Below are positions 31,738-34,306 of a stretch of 34,306 bases of DNA, piece after piece. The notes under the pieces are model-generated. The model saw only the letters and a program-made list of their open reading frames with translations, had not been told where the DNA came from and searched no databases. The translations under genes were made by a program, and so were the position numbers. The stretch's first letter is position 1; the number at the start of each line of letters is the position of its first letter. Origin of the DNA: Bacteroidales bacterium (GTDB lineage: Bacteria > Bacteroidota > Bacteroidia > Bacteroidales > WCHB1-69); assembly GCA_024400775.1 (NCBI GenBank), contig JAKSMF010000006.1, forward strand, positions 1-34,306, given 5' to 3'.

Positions 31738-31765
31738 AAGGCGACCATTGATTTGGCCGCCTTTT
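31738..31765 (+). terminator. Probable rho-independent terminator after hsdR
   Basis: AAGGCG (31738-31743) pairs with CGCCTT (31758-31763), extended by ACC/TGG in the loop, followed by a short T run. It lies 22 bp after the hsdR stop, between convergent genes. Confidence 0.6.
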
Positions 31766-31767
31766 AG

Positions 31768-31797
31768 TCGGTCCCAAGTCCTACGTCCCACCTCTCA
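31768..31797. repeat. Degenerate heptamer array near the hsdR 3' side
   Basis: On the minus strand the units read GAGAGGT, GGGACGT, AGGACTT, GGGACCG in 7-bp register. It is short and imperfect, but of the same type as the other heptamer arrays in the window. Confidence 0.5.
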
Positions 31798-31834
31798 ATC
31801 ACAATAAAAAACGGTATGTGAAGGTTGGTTCAAT

Positions 31835-33004
31835 TTAAAAGTTTTTCGCTTTCCGTATCTTGCCTATCGCCTTTTCCAGTTCCCGCCAGTGTTCCTCCGT
31901 CATCCGGTCGGGCGTGAACAGACAAAAACCTACCGCCCCCGCCCTCAGCGAGTGACGCACCGCCACCTTCAACTCCTTCGGCGACAGCCCTAATCCTTCC
32001 GGGTCGGTCACCGTTGACCGCCCCCGCCAGTCGTGACAGATGAATAGCCCGCTGACGACGGGACGGCGCGTGCTGCGTACCGCCTCGCGCGTCACTTGCC
32101 CCACCCATCGCGCTGACTGCAAATAGAAGTCGTTGTAGTTCATCGGGAAAAACAGGTCGCACGACCAACGGCTCCACTGCTGGCGCACCATCGGCTCGGC
32201 ATAACTTCCTGGACCGGGAAAGACGTCGGCACTTACCTTGAAACCTTTGTCGTGCAGCGTTTTGCAAATTGTGTCAACCAAACGGGTGATGTTGTCGCAA
32301 CGGAACTGCGCCCACTCTGGAATGGTCGCGGGGTCAGTGCCTTCCGCCAATGCCGCCCTGATGTCAATGCCGGTGCGCGCCTTGAAGTCGGCACAGCAGG
32401 CATCGCAGTAGCAATAGTCTGCGCCGGGGTATTCGTGTACGTGTCCCTTCGCATCGCGCCACTCGTGCGGATTGCGCTTCTGGTACTTCTGCCACAGTCC
32501 TTCCGCCAGAATCACGTCAGCGTAACGGATGTAGTCAAGTTGCACGTAATCAACATTGGGGACACTGGCGAGTTGCAGGTATTGCTCCACCAACCACGCC
32601 ACCACTTTCGGATTGTGTGGGTCAAGTGTTTGATAATAATCGACATACGCACGGTATTGCGGCACAAATGCCGACTGCCCCCAGCGGTTGACGGTGTACC
32701 AAGTGGAATCCTTGCCGCCGTGCAGCATTGTGGGAGCCCAAGCGTGGTACTCCAACCCGACTTCGTGGGCAATGGCAGCACAACGGGCGGTCTTCTGCAG
32801 GTCGAAACCGCAGTTCATGCAGATGCCCGTCAAACCGTGCTGCTTCCAAGTGACAAGCTGCGCGCGCAGACTGTCTTCCGAAACATGCTCGCGGTCCCAC
32901 GAACTCCAACCATAGATTTTCACTGTCGGCTTTTGCGCAAAGGTCGGAAAACAGGTTAGCGCAAAGACAAAAAGGATAAGGGGTAAAAATCTTTTCATAT
33001 ACAT
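31835..33004 (-). CDS. Secreted glycoside-hydrolase-like TIM-barrel protein (GHL10/DUF187-like)
   Basis: 389 residues (an in-frame ATG two codons later, at 32998, may be the true start). The signal peptide MKRFLPLILFVFALTCFPTFAQ is clear. The rest reads as a TIM barrel: VKIYGWSSWDREHVSEDSLRAQLVTWKQHGLTGICM, AHEVGLEYHAWAPTM, VPNVDYVQLDYIRYAD, GFKVSADVFPG, WSCDLFFPMNYNDFY and AGAVGFCLF. The LDYIRY and ADVFPG blocks are those of the GHL10 (DUF187) group and hold likely acidic catalytic residues. A cysteine cluster DYCYCDACCADF suggests a metal or disulfide site. The substrate is unknown, probably a glycan. The gene follows the CBM9-like gene with no gap, so they probably act together outside the inner membrane. 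Confidence 0.75.
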   Translation of the reverse strand: MYMKRFLPLILFVFALTCFPTFAQKPTVKIYGWSSWDREHVSEDSLRAQLVTWKQHGLTGICMNCGFDLQKTARCAAIAHEVGLEYHAWAPTMLHGGKDSTWYTVNRWGQSAFVPQYRAYVDYYQTLDPHNPKVVAWLVEQYLQLASVPNVDYVQLDYIRYADVILAEGLWQKYQKRNPHEWRDAKGHVHEYPGADYCYCDACCADFKARTGIDIRAALAEGTDPATIPEWAQFRCDNITRLVDTICKTLHDKGFKVSADVFPGPGSYAEPMVRQQWSRWSCDLFFPMNYNDFYLQSARWVGQVTREAVRSTRRPVVSGLFICHDWRGRSTVTDPEGLGLSPKELKVAVRHSLRAGAVGFCLFTPDRMTEEHWRELEKAIGKIRKAKNF

Positions 33005-34099
33005 CTATCGTCTTCTAATACAGCCATTTTCATCAATGCTGACCGTCTTTCCGTCGGCTTTGGTGACGGTGATTTCAAATTTGTGTGCGGTGGCTTCGAT
33101 GGATATTTGGGCGTCGGGAGGAAGTATCGCGCGGTCTTCGCGGCTCAGTCTGAACGGTTTGAGCTGGCGGAAGTAGGTGCCGGCGGCATCGTACTGTTCG
33201 TGTTGCGTGTAGTACATCGCCCAAAGCAGTTTCTCGATGTCGCGGTCGGCGGGGAAGGGGAAGTCACTGTTGCCGGCCGTCAGCTCCGAAAAGTAAAGGT
33301 AGTTCCACCGTTCGGGCATGTGCATGTTGATTTTGCCGGTGGCGGGCCAGGTCCAGTTGTATTCGGGTACGAAGGAACCGTCGGTGTTCTGCTTGCGGAC
33401 GATTCTGCCGTTGTCGGTTTGTGTCTGCCATTCCACGCGAGAAAAGCCGAGGCGCCAGTAGGTGCCGGCGTGTAGGCAAGTGTCGAAGTTGTGGGTGAGC
33501 GCTCGCTGCGGGATGGCGATTTCCAGACTCCATCCTTGGTCGGTGTCGCGGTCGTTGTTGAGCGTACCGTTGATGTGGGTGGCGAGGCGGACACCGGGTG
33601 CGTCCCACGCCACGCTGATGAACGTGCCGGACGCGGTGCGGTAGGGATGCGTGAGCAGCAGGTCGAATAGAGTGCCGATGGCGTTGACCTCCATCTCAAA
33701 GTAGTTCTGCGCATCATTGTCGGGATCGATGAAAACCTCGAAGTCGGGGTCGGCATAGACCACCTCGTCGTGCTGGGTGACGTAAGCCCACACGTTCGGC
33801 TCCTCCAGCTCGGCGGCGATGTAGAGCGTGTCGTCGGTCCACAACATACGGGCGGCGGTGCGGTAGAGCGGCAGCGGAAAGCCCTCGCCGCTGATGTCAC
33901 GGAAGTCGTCGATGACGGGCGCGTTAAGCCATGCGGCTTCGTCGGGTACACCATCGATGATGATGGGCGCGGAGGCACGATAGACCACGTAGCCTTGCGG
34001 GTCGGTGAGCAGCCGACTGTAGCGTTCAACAAGCCCCTGCGCGCCTGCGCTGGCATCACACAAAATCAACAAAAACAATAGAATGCGGGCTCTTTTCAT
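33005..34099 (-). CDS. Secreted CBM9-like carbohydrate-binding protein
   Basis: The start is set at 34099 (MKRARILLFLLILCDASAGAQG, a good signal peptide); an in-frame ATG 30 bp upstream adds a non-signal stretch. 364 residues. The CBM9-like fold is seen in YRASAPIIIDGVPDEAAWLNAPVIDDF, TAARMLWTDDTLYIAAELEEPNVWA, DPDFEVFIDPDNDAQNYFEMEVNAIGT and GWSLEIAIPQRAL, then WRLGFSRVEW and WTWPATGKINMHMPERW. Proteins of this group bind sugars and often accompany glycan-processing enzymes. The downstream neighbour (stop and start adjacent) is a glycoside-hydrolase-like protein, so the two probably form a small operon. Confidence 0.85.
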   Translation of the reverse strand: MKRARILLFLLILCDASAGAQGLVERYSRLLTDPQGYVVYRASAPIIIDGVPDEAAWLNAPVIDDFRDISGEGFPLPLYRTAARMLWTDDTLYIAAELEEPNVWAYVTQHDEVVYADPDFEVFIDPDNDAQNYFEMEVNAIGTLFDLLLTHPYRTASGTFISVAWDAPGVRLATHINGTLNNDRDTDQGWSLEIAIPQRALTHNFDTCLHAGTYWRLGFSRVEWQTQTDNGRIVRKQNTDGSFVPEYNWTWPATGKINMHMPERWNYLYFSELTAGNSDFPFPADRDIEKLLWAMYYTQHEQYDAAGTYFRQLKPFRLSREDRAILPPDAQISIEATAHKFEITVTKADGKTVSIDENGCIRRR

Positions 34100-34208
34100 A
34101 AGGATAAATGCTGAGGAAACGGCTGACATTCAATATGTTTTTCCAAAATTGTGTAGAAATCCGTGAGGTTGACAATGTGAATTTTGTGCAAAACACGTTT
34201 AACGACTG

Positions 34209-34216
34209 CAAAAATA
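34209..34216 (-). promoter_or_regulatory. -7 box (TATTTTTG) for the CBM9-like/glycosidase operon
   Basis: The minus strand reads GTATTTTTGCAGTC, an exact TAnnTTTG match, about 110 bp upstream of the CBM9-like start. Nothing else is recognisable from 34217 to the end of the window. Confidence 0.7.
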
Positions 34217-34306
34217 CAAAAAGTTTCATTGATACTGAAAACTTGTTTTCAAACTAGTACTGTTGCGATATTTATTTTGAAGATAAAAAATCAAGCGTCA
34301 GCATGA

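Noticed and set aside
15625-31800. Classical integrative element using tRNA-Leu as attachment site
   Set aside because: No integrase gene and no copy of the tRNA 3' end at the far side of the island; the tRNA terminator is intact.

Overview
The window looks like a chromosomal segment of a Bacteroidota genome, most likely order Bacteroidales. The supporting signs are the hemD-rnpA-yidD block with a DUF4271 protein upstream, a large two-part signal peptidase I, SurA-like foldase genes, and repeated promoters with the Bacteroidota -7 box TAnnTTTG (usually TATTTTTG). No ribosomal RNA gene, integrase, transposase or CRISPR array is visible.

Layout. (1) About 1-15.5 kb is a housekeeping block read entirely on the minus strand. 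In transcription order it holds a DUF4271 membrane protein, hemD, rnpA, yidD, an S41 protease, an O-antigen-ligase-like protein, htpG, rsmE, a two-domain PpiC/SurA-like foldase, a PpiC-like lipoprotein, signal peptidase I, a YfcC-type carrier and a partial outer-membrane barrel. The foldase gene has two in-frame stop codons near its 3' end. htpG is preceded by an exact sigma-54 promoter match. Arrays of 7-bp tandem repeats lie between genes and form the last codons of two of them. (2) At 15.6 kb a tRNA-Leu(CAA) gene with a strong terminator marks the switch to the plus strand. (3) 15.96-31.7 kb is a type I restriction-modification locus: hsdM, a putative PD-(D/E)XK nuclease with a coding minisatellite, hsdS, and hsdR. 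Roughly 8.7 kb of cargo separates hsdS from hsdR. (4) 31.8-34.1 kb returns to the minus strand with a secreted glycoside-hydrolase-like protein and a CBM9-like protein.

The most unusual part is the cargo between hsdS and hsdR. It reads as a head-to-tail series of units of the form [hsdS 3' end]-cargo-[hsdR 5' end]. Successive units are joined by short ORFs in which the start of HsdR (M-x-TKEKNFE) runs directly into the end of HsdS (LKEYKKSVIFEYVTGK). The cargo is: a PD-(D/E)XK nuclease with an unknown partner; a lipoprotein; a TIR-like protein, a small protein and a caspase-like protease; a 588-aa protein of unknown function; and an AAA_14/DUF4143 ATPase with its own promoter. The fragments differ from each other at synonymous sites, so they probably came from several different RM alleles. 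A 190-bp perfect direct repeat brackets the TIR/caspase module. This resembles an integron-like defense-gene array built on type I RM operon junctions. The TIR plus caspase pair resembles the published TIR-to-caspase immune logic (type IV Thoeris). These functional readings are inferences from sequence and have not been tested.
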